A stretch of 26,657 bases of DNA from JAFMKE01 sp964655225 (lineage in GTDB: Bacteria > Bacteroidota > Bacteroidia > Chitinophagales > UBA8649). The position numbers were made by a program, and so were the translations under genes. Where the stretch lies: positions 1 through 26,657 of the forward strand of contig CAZZMB010000031.1 in assembly GCA_964655225.1 (NCBI GenBank), written 5' to 3'. This document shows, piece after piece, positions 9,180-17,718 of the stretch (positions are counted from its first letter, which is position 1; each line of letters begins with the position of its first letter). The notes under the pieces are model-generated. The model did not search any database. It was given only the letters and a program-made list of their open reading frames with translations, and was not told the origin of the DNA.

Positions 9180-10130
9180 CTATCTGGCACCCATATAAGC
9201 ATCCAAATCATCGATACTAGAGCTCCACTCAAAAGCATCATTTACCTGATAATAATTTTGTCGATCCAAACAATTATCATATGCGTATTTAGCAAAGTCT
9301 AATTTGCCTTCATCCCAACTCATGGCGTTCATGATGCCTTTGATTTGTTGAACAGTTAGACAGTTTGACCTGCCTGCTTGTTTTGCAATTACTAATTTAT
9401 CATCATCGAAACTCTTATCGTCCATGCTTTTCATCAAGGCGGAATAGCTTCCCCCTGTCATCTGTGGGCACACAACTTCTTGAACTACTGGTGGCGACTG
9501 AACAACAGGTTGTGTTTGCACAACTGTAGTGGTGGTTGTAGTTGTGGAACTGTGCGATGTATTTCCAAAACCATCATTCATGTTTACATTAACTCCCATA
9601 TTCACTCCATTTACATTAACTCCCATATTCATGCCGTTCATGTTTACTCCCATATTAATACCTTCAGATGAACCCATTGTCTGTGTTGTTGTCGTTTCCG
9701 TCACTTGCATGCTCACTACCGGTTGTGGCATTGGTGTAGTATTATATTGAACTACCTTTACGTTAGGTGGCGGTGGTGGTGCTGTTGCTAGAGAATTAAA
9801 CGCAAAAGGCTTCATCACTAAATTTCCCTTTTTATCATACTTAATTTTATAAGTGACATCGCAAGGGTTACAATCTGCGCCCGTCACATAAAAAAACTTC
9901 TTTTCAATTGCTCCAAGAGCTCCGTCATTAAAGATCACTTTTCCAGCATAATATTCGGCTGAGAGCCCCTCCAACCTAACATTAGTTTCTGCTGTCTCAT
10001 TTTGACGTATCCCATTTAAAACAAGGTAGAATGGTAAACCATCCTCAGAAAATACGCTTACATTGTTTTGCGCAAAACTTAAATCCGTCGCCATCATTAG
10101 ACCGACAATAACTAGTACAATTTTATTCAT
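9180..10130 (-). CDS. Secreted DUF4476-domain protein with Asn/Met/Val repeat linker
   Basis: 316 residues with a signal peptide (1-20, IVLVIVGLMMATDLSFAQ). An N-terminal beta-rich region (about 21-115) contains NVSVFSEDGLPFYLVLNG, typical of DUF4476 proteins. A low-complexity linker follows, with a PPPPP run, 9-residue repeats of the form MGVNxNGxN, and a Thr run ahead of VVQTQPVVQSPPVV. The C-terminal DUF4476 domain (about 222-316) has the repeated pattern FDDDKLVIAKQ, then DEGKLDFAKYAYD. Bacteroidota carry many such periplasmic or surface proteins; the molecular role is unknown. It is the last gene of the minus-strand group, 51 bases after recR, and is followed by a strong terminator. Confidence 0.85.
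   Translation of the reverse strand: MNKIVLVIVGLMMATDLSFAQNNVSVFSEDGLPFYLVLNGIRQNETAETNVRLEGLSAEYYAGKVIFNDGALGAIEKKFFYVTGADCNPCDVTYKIKYDKKGNLVMKPFAFNSLATAPPPPPNVKVVQYNTTPMPQPVVSMQVTETTTTQTMGSSEGINMGVNMNGMNMGVNVNGVNMGVNVNMNDGFGNTSHSSTTTTTTTVVQTQPVVQSPPVVQEVVCPQMTGGSYSALMKSMDDKSFDDDKLVIAKQAGRSNCLTVQQIKGIMNAMSWDEGKLDFAKYAYDNCLDRQNYYQVNDAFEWSSSIDDLDAYMGAR
9574..9654 (-). repeat. Three tandem 27-base repeats inside the DUF4476 gene
   Basis: Units 9574-9600, 9601-9627 and 9628-9654 each end in the plus-strand string TCCCATA and share most of the rest. On the coding strand each encodes a 9-residue unit (MGVN, Met or Val, N, G, Met or Val, N, with the last diverged). The repeat length is a multiple of three, so copy-number change by slippage would keep the frame. 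Confidence 0.8.
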
Positions 10131-10181
10131 TTTTTTTATTTTTAGGTTGCAAAATATAACTACTTAACTAAAGAGAGTTTA

Positions 10182-10799
10182 TTATTTCACAATATAATTC
10201 TCATATGGCATTCTACTCGCCAAAGAACGTGCCAAAGTTAATTCATCGGTATATTCAAGCTCTCCGCCAAAAGAAACCCCCCGTGCAATCGTTGTCAGTT
10301 TAACCTCAAATTCTTGAAGGACTTTGGAAATATAATAAATAGTGGTATCCCCTTCCATAGTTGGGCTTATGGCCATTATAATCTCCTTGACTTCATCTGC
10401 ACGAATTCTATCTAATAAGCCTTGGATGTTCAACTCATCCGGTCCAATACCATTAACAGGAGAAATAATGCCACCTAATACATGATACAAGCCTCGAAAC
10501 GTTCCCGTATTCTCAATAGCAATAACATCTCGAATGTTTTCTACTACGCAAACCACGCTCGCATCTCTATTTACATTCGTACAAAGATCACAGACTTTGT
10601 GGTCACTATAATTATAGCATTTTGCGCATGTTTTTACCTCACTACGCATTTGGCGGACAGCCTCGCTAAAGTTAGTCACCTTGTCCTCATCTTGCTTTAA
10701 CAAATGTAGGATTAATCGCAAGGCAGTTTTTTCTCCAATACCAGGCAATTTTTTAAACTCTGCCACAGCGTTTGCTATCAATTTTGAAGGATAATTCAT
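10182..10799 (-). CDS. recR: Recombination mediator RecR
   Basis: Works with RecO/RecF to load RecA on gapped DNA. The 205 residues match the family length of about 200. The helix-hairpin-helix KLPGIGEKTALRL is at 17-29, the Cys4 zinc motif uses C58, C61, C70 and C73 (CAKCxxxxxxxxCDLC), and the Toprim domain runs from about 80 to 175 with VVENIRDVIAIE. The C-terminal GGELEYTDELTLARSL is the Walker-B-like ending. The gene starts 3 bases after the stop of the 634-residue membrane protein, so the two are co-transcribed. Confidence 0.96.
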   Translation of the reverse strand: MNYPSKLIANAVAEFKKLPGIGEKTALRLILHLLKQDEDKVTNFSEAVRQMRSEVKTCAKCYNYSDHKVCDLCTNVNRDASVVCVVENIRDVIAIENTGTFRGLYHVLGGIISPVNGIGPDELNIQGLLDRIRADEVKEIIMAISPTMEGDTTIYYISKVLQEFEVKLTTIARGVSFGGELEYTDELTLARSLASRMPYENYIVK

Positions 10800-10802
10800 G
10801 AT

Positions 10803-12707
10803 TTAGTTCTGATTATTTATGTCCCAACTTAAATAATATATATTATTCTCTACTAAGATAGTATCCATTTGGAAAGCTTTTATTATTTGACTGCCTTTTT
10901 CTGCAGCCGGTCGTGCATAATCCAATACTTTTAGATTAAAGTTCTCCTCATTCTCGGGACTATACACCACTAAAACAGGCAGCTCATTAAGTTCGTCTAA
11001 AATTAAATCGGGAACCCGCTGTCCCAACAAAAGGTCCACATGGGCCTTTGCCTGATTTTCAGCAGTCCTAGACATTTTGCAGTTAAACAAGGGTAATTTT
11101 GAATACGCGCTGAGCTGCATCCAAAATCTTGTCCATCCATCCTGATCATCAATGGTGATATCATAGTTCTCTGACCCCACCTGCACAGCTGGTATAGTGT
11201 AGATCGCTTGATAGGCCGTGAAATCCGCTAGCCCATTAAGCGCTTTAAACTCTTCTTCTAGAAGACTTTCCTCAAAAACATTCACTTGATGCACTTTACT
11301 TTGATAAACCATCGCATTGAAGGTATCCCATCCCAAGATGAATATTAGACATAGGCCCGCAATAAAGCGCAGGGTTCTATTCTTTACTTCTAATCCAACT
11401 AACAATTTAAAAAACAGGATGCATGCCATCAAAGAGACCATCCAAAAACCCATCCAAGAAAATCTGCCCAGACAGCGAAACTGCGTAATCAAATCGATAT
11501 GCTCGTAGAGAAAATAAAACGGTGAGATTATATTGTCAAAACTTAGCGGAATTATGCAAAGTTTAATATATGTGCCTGAAGCTGCAGCATAGCTAAATAC
11601 CACCGTAATGAGCAAGCTTGAAATAAAAGTGTTCTTCCGAACTCGATCAAACAAAGACTTAAGAGATAAACTGCCTTTGATTCGCTGAAACAAGACGTAA
11701 AGAAAGCATAAGAATAAAACAGCCCAAGTAAAGTTTCCCCAAAACCCACTAGATTCATTATTGATTTCGTTTGGGCTCTTACAACTTCTAATAAGAGGAA
11801 AGAGGTCATTAAAGGTATAAGGTGTCAGTATTGCCTCAGGTATAAATTTCCATTCAGACCAATTGAAGCCCTGAGCAGTGGAATTCCGTAATGCCGCATA
11901 CTGGTCAATATATTGAGTAAGTAAATAAAAACTTATCCCTCCAATCAGCGCTGTCAATACAAATCCAATAACCGGCTTCCATTGATAGTTTTTCGTCCTG
12001 ATTCCTTCTTGTAAGAACACACTCATTACAAACACCCCAAGAGGAAGGGCAATGAGCGGTATATAATATATATGGGCAAATGCAGAAATGATAATTAAAG
12101 CAAAAATGGATACCGTAATTGTAATAAAGTCCTTTTGCTTCGGCTCAAGCCAATAGATGTAGATTTTTCGCAGCAGCAATAGCAAGATAAGCAGCACAAC
12201 ACTCAAGGATAGGTTATATACCCCATATGAGAGTTTAAGAATTTGGGGGTTTATCCAAGAAAAAGCAATGGCTAAAAGAAAGGCCAGAAACACTCGCTTA
12301 TTGGCATATGGATAGATTAGTTTAAAGAATAAAATCGGCGTAAGCCAAATATTTAACAAAAAGAAATAATTGTGAATAGCCACACTATGCGCTTCGATTG
12401 AAAAGAGATACGTATTAATCCATTTCAACGGCATAGCTAGCAGGGGTGTGTTGTCTGTAAAGAACACGTACTCGCCAAAGGGGTAGTTCATTTGTGTGAA
12501 ATGCCACGGACCATAGGCGCTTGGGTCTTGTGCGATAAACTGCGTAAATGTGAAATAATTTTTTAGACCGTCATATGTGTTCATAAACATATAGGTGTTG
12601 GGTTCCAGAATGACATGATTAAAAACCACTAAAACAATAAGAAACTGCAGAATGGCTAGAACAATAATGGGGTGTGATAGAATTTTATTATAAATTTGTC
12701 TAAACAT
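10803..12707 (-). CDS. Large multi-pass membrane protein, GT-C-like
   Basis: 634 residues. About ten or eleven hydrophobic helices fill residues 12-465, and a soluble domain of roughly 150 residues forms the C-terminus. The first outer loop contains MNTYDGLKNYFTF and NYPFGEYVFFTDNTPLLA. An acidic residue after the first helix, the overall plan and the C-terminal extracytoplasmic domain resemble GT-C membrane glycosyltransferases of the YfhO type, which use polyprenyl-phosphate sugars, but I cannot name a family with confidence. It lies directly upstream of recR (3-base spacing) and is divergent from, and slightly overlapping, the GT2 gene. A role in making a surface glycan or glycolipid is inferred from that neighbourhood. 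Confidence 0.65.
   Translation of the reverse strand: MFRQIYNKILSHPIIVLAILQFLIVLVVFNHVILEPNTYMFMNTYDGLKNYFTFTQFIAQDPSAYGPWHFTQMNYPFGEYVFFTDNTPLLAMPLKWINTYLFSIEAHSVAIHNYFFLLNIWLTPILFFKLIYPYANKRVFLAFLLAIAFSWINPQILKLSYGVYNLSLSVVLLILLLLLRKIYIYWLEPKQKDFITITVSIFALIIISAFAHIYYIPLIALPLGVFVMSVFLQEGIRTKNYQWKPVIGFVLTALIGGISFYLLTQYIDQYAALRNSTAQGFNWSEWKFIPEAILTPYTFNDLFPLIRSCKSPNEINNESSGFWGNFTWAVLFLCFLYVLFQRIKGSLSLKSLFDRVRKNTFISSLLITVVFSYAAASGTYIKLCIIPLSFDNIISPFYFLYEHIDLITQFRCLGRFSWMGFWMVSLMACILFFKLLVGLEVKNRTLRFIAGLCLIFILGWDTFNAMVYQSKVHQVNVFEESLLEEEFKALNGLADFTAYQAIYTIPAVQVGSENYDITIDDQDGWTRFWMQLSAYSKLPLFNCKMSRTAENQAKAHVDLLLGQRVPDLILDELNELPVLVVYSPENEENFNLKVLDYARPAAEKGSQIIKAFQMDTILVENNIYYLSWDINNQN
12691..12698 (+). 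promoter_or_regulatory. Candidate -7 box for the glycosyltransferase pair
   Basis: TAAATTTG, the same octamer as in front of purH and menB, lies 17 bases before the expected start at 12715. No good TTG sits 19-20 bases upstream. The box is inside the first codons of the divergent membrane-protein gene, so it could be coding coincidence. Confidence 0.3.
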
Positions 12708-12714
12708 TAATCCA

Positions 12715-13419
12715 ATAGATATTTATCAATTAGCCATCATAACGCCCTGTTTTAACCCGGTAAATAATTGGGTAGAGAACTACATCGACAATTGCAAAAG
12801 TATCAAAAACTTGTTGAATACCGTGGAGATCAAATGGATTTTGGTCGATGATGGCTCTAGTATGGGTATTAATACTCAGGATACTGAACGAATAGCTCGG
12901 GAAATTAAAAATTTTGAAGCTATTTTCTTGGACAGTAATTTTGGTAAAGGGTATGCTATTCGTAAGGGTATGCAACATGTTCAAGCTGAAACTTACCTCT
13001 ACACCGACATTGATTTCCCATACAGAAATGAAGACCTCGCCGGTATGTATGAGCGCTCATGTGCAGCGGGTGATCTTCTCCTTGCTTCACGAAACGAGCA
13101 GTACTATGAAAAAGTGGCTCGAGGCCGAACGCTTATTTCTAAATTATTTAAACGTGCGATTCGCTTTTTATTCAATATCCCCACCACTGATACGCAAGCG
13201 GGATTGAAAGTTTTATCACAAGCCGCTAGAGACCTTCTTCTACAAACTCGTGTAGATCGATATTTGTTTGATTTAGAGTTGGTTAAACTAAGCGCCAAGA
13301 ATGGCCTGAAAATCATCGAATATCCTGTGCAACTGAAAGACAATATCAGCTTGTCCAAGGTGTCATATCGCATCTTATTTACTGAATTTATAAATCTGTT
13401 TCGGATTTTATTTCGATGA
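12715..13419 (+). CDS. Family 2 glycosyltransferase (polyprenyl-phosphate sugar synthase-like), no standard start codon
   Basis: A GT-A fold enzyme that would transfer a sugar from a nucleotide-sugar donor. The frame is open from 12694 and reads QLAIITPCFNPVNNWVEN, the usual GT2 first strand, then WILVDDGSS (D45-D46), GKGYAIRKGM, and the metal-binding TDIDFP (D98/D100). The first standard start in frame is TTG 12811, which would delete the first strand and the nucleotide-binding loop. The natural start position reads ATA GAT ATT TAT at 12715, exactly where ATG would be expected. I therefore place the start at 12715 and flag it. There is no C-terminal membrane segment. The TGA overlaps the ATG of the GT-C gene (ATGA), so the two are coupled; it may supply the lipid-linked donor. 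Confidence 0.75.
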   Translation: MDIYQLAIITPCFNPVNNWVENYIDNCKSIKNLLNTVEIKWILVDDGSSMGINTQDTERIAREIKNFEAIFLDSNFGKGYAIRKGMQHVQAETYLYTDIDFPYRNEDLAGMYERSCAAGDLLLASRNEQYYEKVARGRTLISKLFKRAIRFLFNIPTTDTQAGLKVLSQAARDLLLQTRVDRYLFDLELVKLSAKNGLKIIEYPVQLKDNISLSKVSYRILFTEFINLFRILFR

Positions 13420-14804
13420 GGATTTGGCTCAAATCATACGCCCCCCTATTTCTATTAATCTTTAGCGTAATGTTTCTCTGGATTATGCAGTGGAGCAGTT
13501 TAAATCTGCCCTACTTCTGGGATGAAATGGGCGTTTATGGAAAAGGTGTACAATATCTTTTAATCCATGGTATCGGGATACTTCCACAATCTCTTCCACC
13601 TGAACTCTCTCGAGGACATCCAATACTGTTTTACAGTATACACGCCCTGATACTCAAGTTTGGTGTTAATGAATTTTACATTTCACATGCTGCGTCCCTT
13701 ATATTTAGCTCACTCTGCCTTATAGTCACATACCTTCTAGCGCAAGAATTCTTACCAAAAATCCTTGCGGCAATGACGAGCTGTCTTCTCGTCGTCCAAT
13801 CTATTTTCTTAGCACAAAGCAGTTTAGTTCTTCCTGAAATACTCATTGCATTAATAAGCATATCTAGTATCTTGACTTTTTTCAAAGGTCGATATACTTG
13901 GACCATTCTAATACTCTGTATAGGGGTGATGCTAAAAGAATCTGTTATCATAACTGCAGCTTTCCTAGGCTTTGTTTACTTCCTGCAAATACTATCAGAA
14001 CGAAAGCTTATTAAGCAGTGGAAGAATCTTCTTGGCTTCACACTTCCCTTGATTACGCTGCTGATTTATCTCCAAATCCAACAGGGGCATCATGGCTGGT
14101 ACTTCTTTCCATATCACACCAATATTCTGCAGGAAGGTGCCTTGTCTGGGTTTGGTGAGAAGCTTCAAACTCATCTACAGTTTATTCTATTTAGTCAAGG
14201 CAGAAGGTATTGGTCCCTAGCCATTTTAATTGCATCAGCTTCGCTGTTCCTTGTAAGAGAAAGAGGGAAGTTGTTGCTTATTTTTGCCTTTTTAGCAGTG
14301 AGTATTGGGCTATTCTCTTTTGCGTTTTACATGGATAGATACTTACTATTCATTTATCCTTTGCTCGCCATTGTGGTTGTGTTTGGGGTCTATCAAATTA
14401 GTTTTCGCAACAAGCCATTAAGTTTTTTAGTTGTTCTTCTTTTATGCTGGCTGTCTTACAATCAGCACAAAACCACTACTTTTCACTACGATGTCAATTT
14501 AGCTTATAAAGATTTGCTAAATGCCCATTTAGATGCTGTAAGTGCCTTTTGCCAGCAGCCAACTGAAACTTTAAGTTGTTATGCCAATTTTCCTATCAAT
14601 GCCTCCTTAGAAGATATTACTTTAGGTTATGTCTCCTCCGCTTGCCGAGAAAAAGTATCTCTTCTTCCATTAGCTGAAAAGCCCAGCTTTTTACTTTTGC
14701 ACGAAATGGAAGCACCACAAGGCTATGCGCTATTGAACACTTTTGTGCACCAACAGGCGCGCATAGACATGTACAAGCGCATATGTCCAGATGCTTACCA
14801 TTAA
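13416..14804 (+). CDS. GT-C membrane glycosyltransferase (PMT/ArnT-like)
   Basis: 462 residues with about ten to twelve membrane helices. The first outer loop holds the Asp-Glu pair typical of GT-C enzymes (D36-E37 in LPYFWDEMGVYG), followed by SRGHPILFYSIHAL (65-78), SLVLPEILIAL with E141, and LKESVII (173-179), the layout of the PMT_2/ArnT-type clan. These enzymes use a polyprenyl-phosphate sugar on the outer face of the inner membrane to glycosylate a lipid or protein. It starts within the GT2 stop and ends 27 bases from polA, which converges on it. The acceptor is unknown. Confidence 0.8.
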   Translation: MRIWLKSYAPLFLLIFSVMFLWIMQWSSLNLPYFWDEMGVYGKGVQYLLIHGIGILPQSLPPELSRGHPILFYSIHALILKFGVNEFYISHAASLIFSSLCLIVTYLLAQEFLPKILAAMTSCLLVVQSIFLAQSSLVLPEILIALISISSILTFFKGRYTWTILILCIGVMLKESVIITAAFLGFVYFLQILSERKLIKQWKNLLGFTLPLITLLIYLQIQQGHHGWYFFPYHTNILQEGALSGFGEKLQTHLQFILFSQGRRYWSLAILIASASLFLVRERGKLLLIFAFLAVSIGLFSFAFYMDRYLLFIYPLLAIVVVFGVYQISFRNKPLSFLVVLLLCWLSYNQHKTTTFHYDVNLAYKDLLNAHLDAVSAFCQQPTETLSCYANFPINASLEDITLGYVSSACREKVSLLPLAEKPSFLLLHEMEAPQGYALLNTFVHQQARIDMYKRICPDAYH

Positions 14805-14831
14805 AAATGTGCTAGCTCTAGGCAGAAAAAG

Positions 14832-17612
14832 TTAATGCGCCTCTAACCAGTTTTCTCCAAGACCTACTTCCGCTATTATGGGCACCTTTAGGCCAGGCAA
14901 AGCATTTTGCATTTGAGTAATCACCACATCTTTCAATTCTTCCAACTCGGTTTTTACCACATCAAAAACCAATTCATCGTGCACTTGCAGCGTCATAAGC
15001 GATTGCATTTTGCGCTTAGTCATTTCCTTGTCAATGGCAATCATAGCTAACTTAATCATGTCGGCTGCAGAACCTTGAACAGGTGTGTTGATGGCATTTC
15101 TTTCCGCGTGACCTCTAAGTATAGCATTTCTTGAATTGATGTCTCTCAAGATTCTTCTACGACCCAAAATTGTGCTAACAAATCCATTTTTTCTTGCTTG
15201 CTCAATATTTTCATCCATATATTTTTTAATGCCAGGATAGGTCTCAAAGTATGACTCTATAACTTCTTTGCTCTCTGTGCGCGTCAGGTCTGTTTGTTGA
15301 CTTAAGCCAAAAGCTGATACGCCATAAATTATCCCGAAGTTGACGGTCTTTGCATTGCTTCTCATTTCACGAGAAACCTTATCTAAGGGCACATTAAAAA
15401 CTTTGGCTGCTGTTGCTGTGTGAATATCTAATCCTTGATTAAAAGCAGCTAACATAGCCGCATCTCCGCTCAACTCAGCAATTAATCTTAGCTCTATTTG
15501 ACTATAATCCGCGGCCATAAGAATATGTTGGGAATCTGAGGGGATGAATGCCTTACGAATCTTTCTTCCGCGCTCAGTTCGAATAGGGATGTTTTGTAAA
15601 TTGGGGCTAACAGAACTCAACCTTCCTGTAGCTGCCACCGCTTGACTAAAAGTCGTGTGTACTTTGCCTGTTTTAGGGTCTATCAATTTTGGTAATGCAT
15701 CCACATAAGTGGATCGAAGCTTGGCGATTTGTCGATATTCCAAAATATCATCAACTATAGGGTAGTCCTTTTTATAGCTCTGCAGTTTGTCTTCCCCTGT
15801 AGCATATTGACCCGTTTTAGTTTTCTTCCCTTTATATGGAATTCTCATTTGATCAAACAATACCTCCCCCAATTGTTTTGGTGAATCCATGTTGAACTCC
15901 ATGTTAGCCGTTTCAAATATTTTAGTTCTTGTGGCTGCCAATTCCTCGGTTAACTGCTCGTTATAATCGTTCAAGAATTTCTCATCGAGCTTCACCCCAT
16001 TCCTTTCCATTTTAGTAAGGACACTTACCAGCGGCATTTCTACTTCTTGTAAAACATTATCTACCATATTTTCCTTGCAAAGCACCTCAAAGGTTTTCGC
16101 CAATTGCCAAGTTACATCGGCATCTTCTGCAGCATACTCCTTTTGCTGCTCAACATCCACACTTGCAAAACTCTTTTGGTTTTTTCCCTTCTTACCTATT
16201 AGGCGCTCTATGGACACGGGAGTATAGCCCAAGTAGCTTTCTGCGAGAAAGCCCATATTATGCCTCATATCGGGTTGCAGCAAATAGTGTGCAAGCATAG
16301 TATCAAATAGATGACCTTTAACTTCAATACCATAATTGGCTAAAATGTGCATATCATATTTAAGATTTTGTGCAATCTTCCCCACCCCTTCATTTTCAAA
16401 TAAAGGTTTTAACTTAGTCAGGTACTCATCCCTATTTTCATCATTTAAGGGAATATAAAATCCCTCATTTGCATGTACACTAAAGCTAATGCCCAGAACC
16501 GTCTCGTTCATTACATCAAGGCCTGTTGTTTCCGTATCAAAAGCTATTTGCTTTTGTTTTGACAGCATTGTGATTAGCTTTTGTAAATCCTTTATTGTCG
16601 TTACAAGTGTATAATTGTGTTCGGTATTTTCAATAGTCTTTCCTTTATCCTCGCTGGCAATGGTTCCGTTATCTTGGCTTTCCCCGCCAAACAAATCCAT
16701 TTGGCCATTAGTTGGGGCAGCTTGGTTCACGGTATATTCCTCTCCAAGTATTCTTTTACCCAAATTTCTAAACTCCAATTCAGCAAACAGCTTACTTAAA
16801 GCATCCTTATCTGGATCTGAGATGAGTAAGTCCTCGTCCTTTACGGATATTGGAACATCCAAAATAATGGTAGCTAACATTTTACTGACCAATGCTTGGT
16901 CTTTATTCGCTTCTACTTTTTCTCTTAATTTACCTTTCAACTCATGGCTGTGTTCAAGCATGTTCTCCATGCTGCCATATTCTTTGATGAGCTTCTTAGC
17001 CGTCTTCTCCCCTACACCAGGAATTCCTGGTATATTGTCTACTGCATCGCCCCACATACCTAAAATATCAATAACCTGCTTAGGATCTTCTATTTCCCAC
17101 TTTTCCAGTACTTCAGGCACGCCCATTATTTCCACACCATTACCTTGACGTGATGGTTTATAGATAAAAATGTTTTCAGACACCAACTGGGCAAAGTCTT
17201 TATCTGGTGTAACCATATATACTTGATGGCCCGTTTTTTCCTTTTCCTTGGCTATAGTTCCAACGATATCATCAGCTTCAAAGCCCGAAAGTTCAAGCAT
17301 AGGAATATTAAAAGCCTGTATAATCTGCTTAATATAAGGGAGCATAATGGCTATATCCTCGGGCATAGACTCTCTATTTGCTTTGTAGAAGTCGTGCTCG
17401 ACTGCTCGGTCCGTCTTTCCTGGTGAATCAAACACCACAGCAAGATGCGTTGGTTTTTCTTTTTTTAATAAGTCGTGTAAAAACAAGGTAAAACCATAAG
17501 AGGCTGAAGTATTTATCCCTTTTGAATTTTTAATGGGGTTTTTAATAAAGGCATAGTAAGCTCTATAAATTAGCGCAAAAGCATCTAGCAAAAATAATCT
17601 TTGGTCTTCCAT
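14832..17612 (-). CDS. polA: DNA polymerase I
   Basis: Repair polymerase that removes primers and fills gaps. The 926 residues carry three domains. The 5' nuclease (about 1-290) has DAFALIYRAYYAF, TPDKDF and GDAVDNIPGIPGVGEKTA. The 3'-5' exonuclease (about 330-515) has intact proofreading residues: D359/E361, D420 in NLKYD, and Y493/D497. The polymerase domain has motif A with D702 in ADYSQIELRL, motif B RSNAKTVNFGIIYG (K755, F759) and motif C QVHDE (H878-D879-E880). A short linker between nuclease and exonuclease contains QMDLFGG (304-310), resembling a sliding-clamp binding peptide. It is transcribed alone, between a terminator upstream and the convergent GT-C gene. Confidence 0.98.
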   Translation of the reverse strand: MEDQRLFLLDAFALIYRAYYAFIKNPIKNSKGINTSASYGFTLFLHDLLKKEKPTHLAVVFDSPGKTDRAVEHDFYKANRESMPEDIAIMLPYIKQIIQAFNIPMLELSGFEADDIVGTIAKEKEKTGHQVYMVTPDKDFAQLVSENIFIYKPSRQGNGVEIMGVPEVLEKWEIEDPKQVIDILGMWGDAVDNIPGIPGVGEKTAKKLIKEYGSMENMLEHSHELKGKLREKVEANKDQALVSKMLATIILDVPISVKDEDLLISDPDKDALSKLFAELEFRNLGKRILGEEYTVNQAAPTNGQMDLFGGESQDNGTIASEDKGKTIENTEHNYTLVTTIKDLQKLITMLSKQKQIAFDTETTGLDVMNETVLGISFSVHANEGFYIPLNDENRDEYLTKLKPLFENEGVGKIAQNLKYDMHILANYGIEVKGHLFDTMLAHYLLQPDMRHNMGFLAESYLGYTPVSIERLIGKKGKNQKSFASVDVEQQKEYAAEDADVTWQLAKTFEVLCKENMVDNVLQEVEMPLVSVLTKMERNGVKLDEKFLNDYNEQLTEELAATRTKIFETANMEFNMDSPKQLGEVLFDQMRIPYKGKKTKTGQYATGEDKLQSYKKDYPIVDDILEYRQIAKLRSTYVDALPKLIDPKTGKVHTTFSQAVAATGRLSSVSPNLQNIPIRTERGRKIRKAFIPSDSQHILMAADYSQIELRLIAELSGDAAMLAAFNQGLDIHTATAAKVFNVPLDKVSREMRSNAKTVNFGIIYGVSAFGLSQQTDLTRTESKEVIESYFETYPGIKKYMDENIEQARKNGFVSTILGRRRILRDINSRNAILRGHAERNAINTPVQGSAADMIKLAMIAIDKEMTKRKMQSLMTLQVHDELVFDVVKTELEELKDVVITQMQNALPGLKVPIIAEVGLGENWLEAH

Positions 17613-17660
17613 ATCTTATATTAATTGAGCGGTTTAAAGCTAAGCAATAATATAAAAACA

Positions 17661-17702
17661 AAAAAGCCCCCCTACTCCGAATAATCGGAAGGGAGGCTTT
17701 TA
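17661..17702 (-). terminator. Rho-independent terminator after the adhesin-like gene
   Basis: Hairpin with inner stem TCCGA/TCGGA, loop ATAA, and outer pairing of the C-rich arm (17666-17673) with AGGGAGGC (17690-17697), allowing a bulge. On the minus strand it ends in TTTTTTGTTTTT. It is 17 bases past the stop of the T9SS gene and separates it from polA. The plus-strand end (GGCTTTTTAATT) would also work. Confidence 0.85.
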
Positions 17703-17718
17703 ATTATTATTTTAACTA

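Noticed and set aside
9574..9654. CRISPR-like array
   Set aside because: Repeats are directly tandem without spacers and lie in frame within a coding region.
10150..10158. Minus-strand TATATTTTG as promoter of the DUF4476 gene
   Set aside because: Spacing is one base off TAnnTTTG and no TTG lies at the right distance; the gene can be read from recR.
12811..13419. GT2 gene starting at TTG 12811
   Set aside because: Would remove the first strand and nucleotide-binding segment that are clearly encoded upstream in the same frame.
16615..17148. 177-codon plus-strand open frame inside polA
   Set aside because: Ser/Pro-rich antisense shadow of a strongly supported gene; no recognisable domain or start context.
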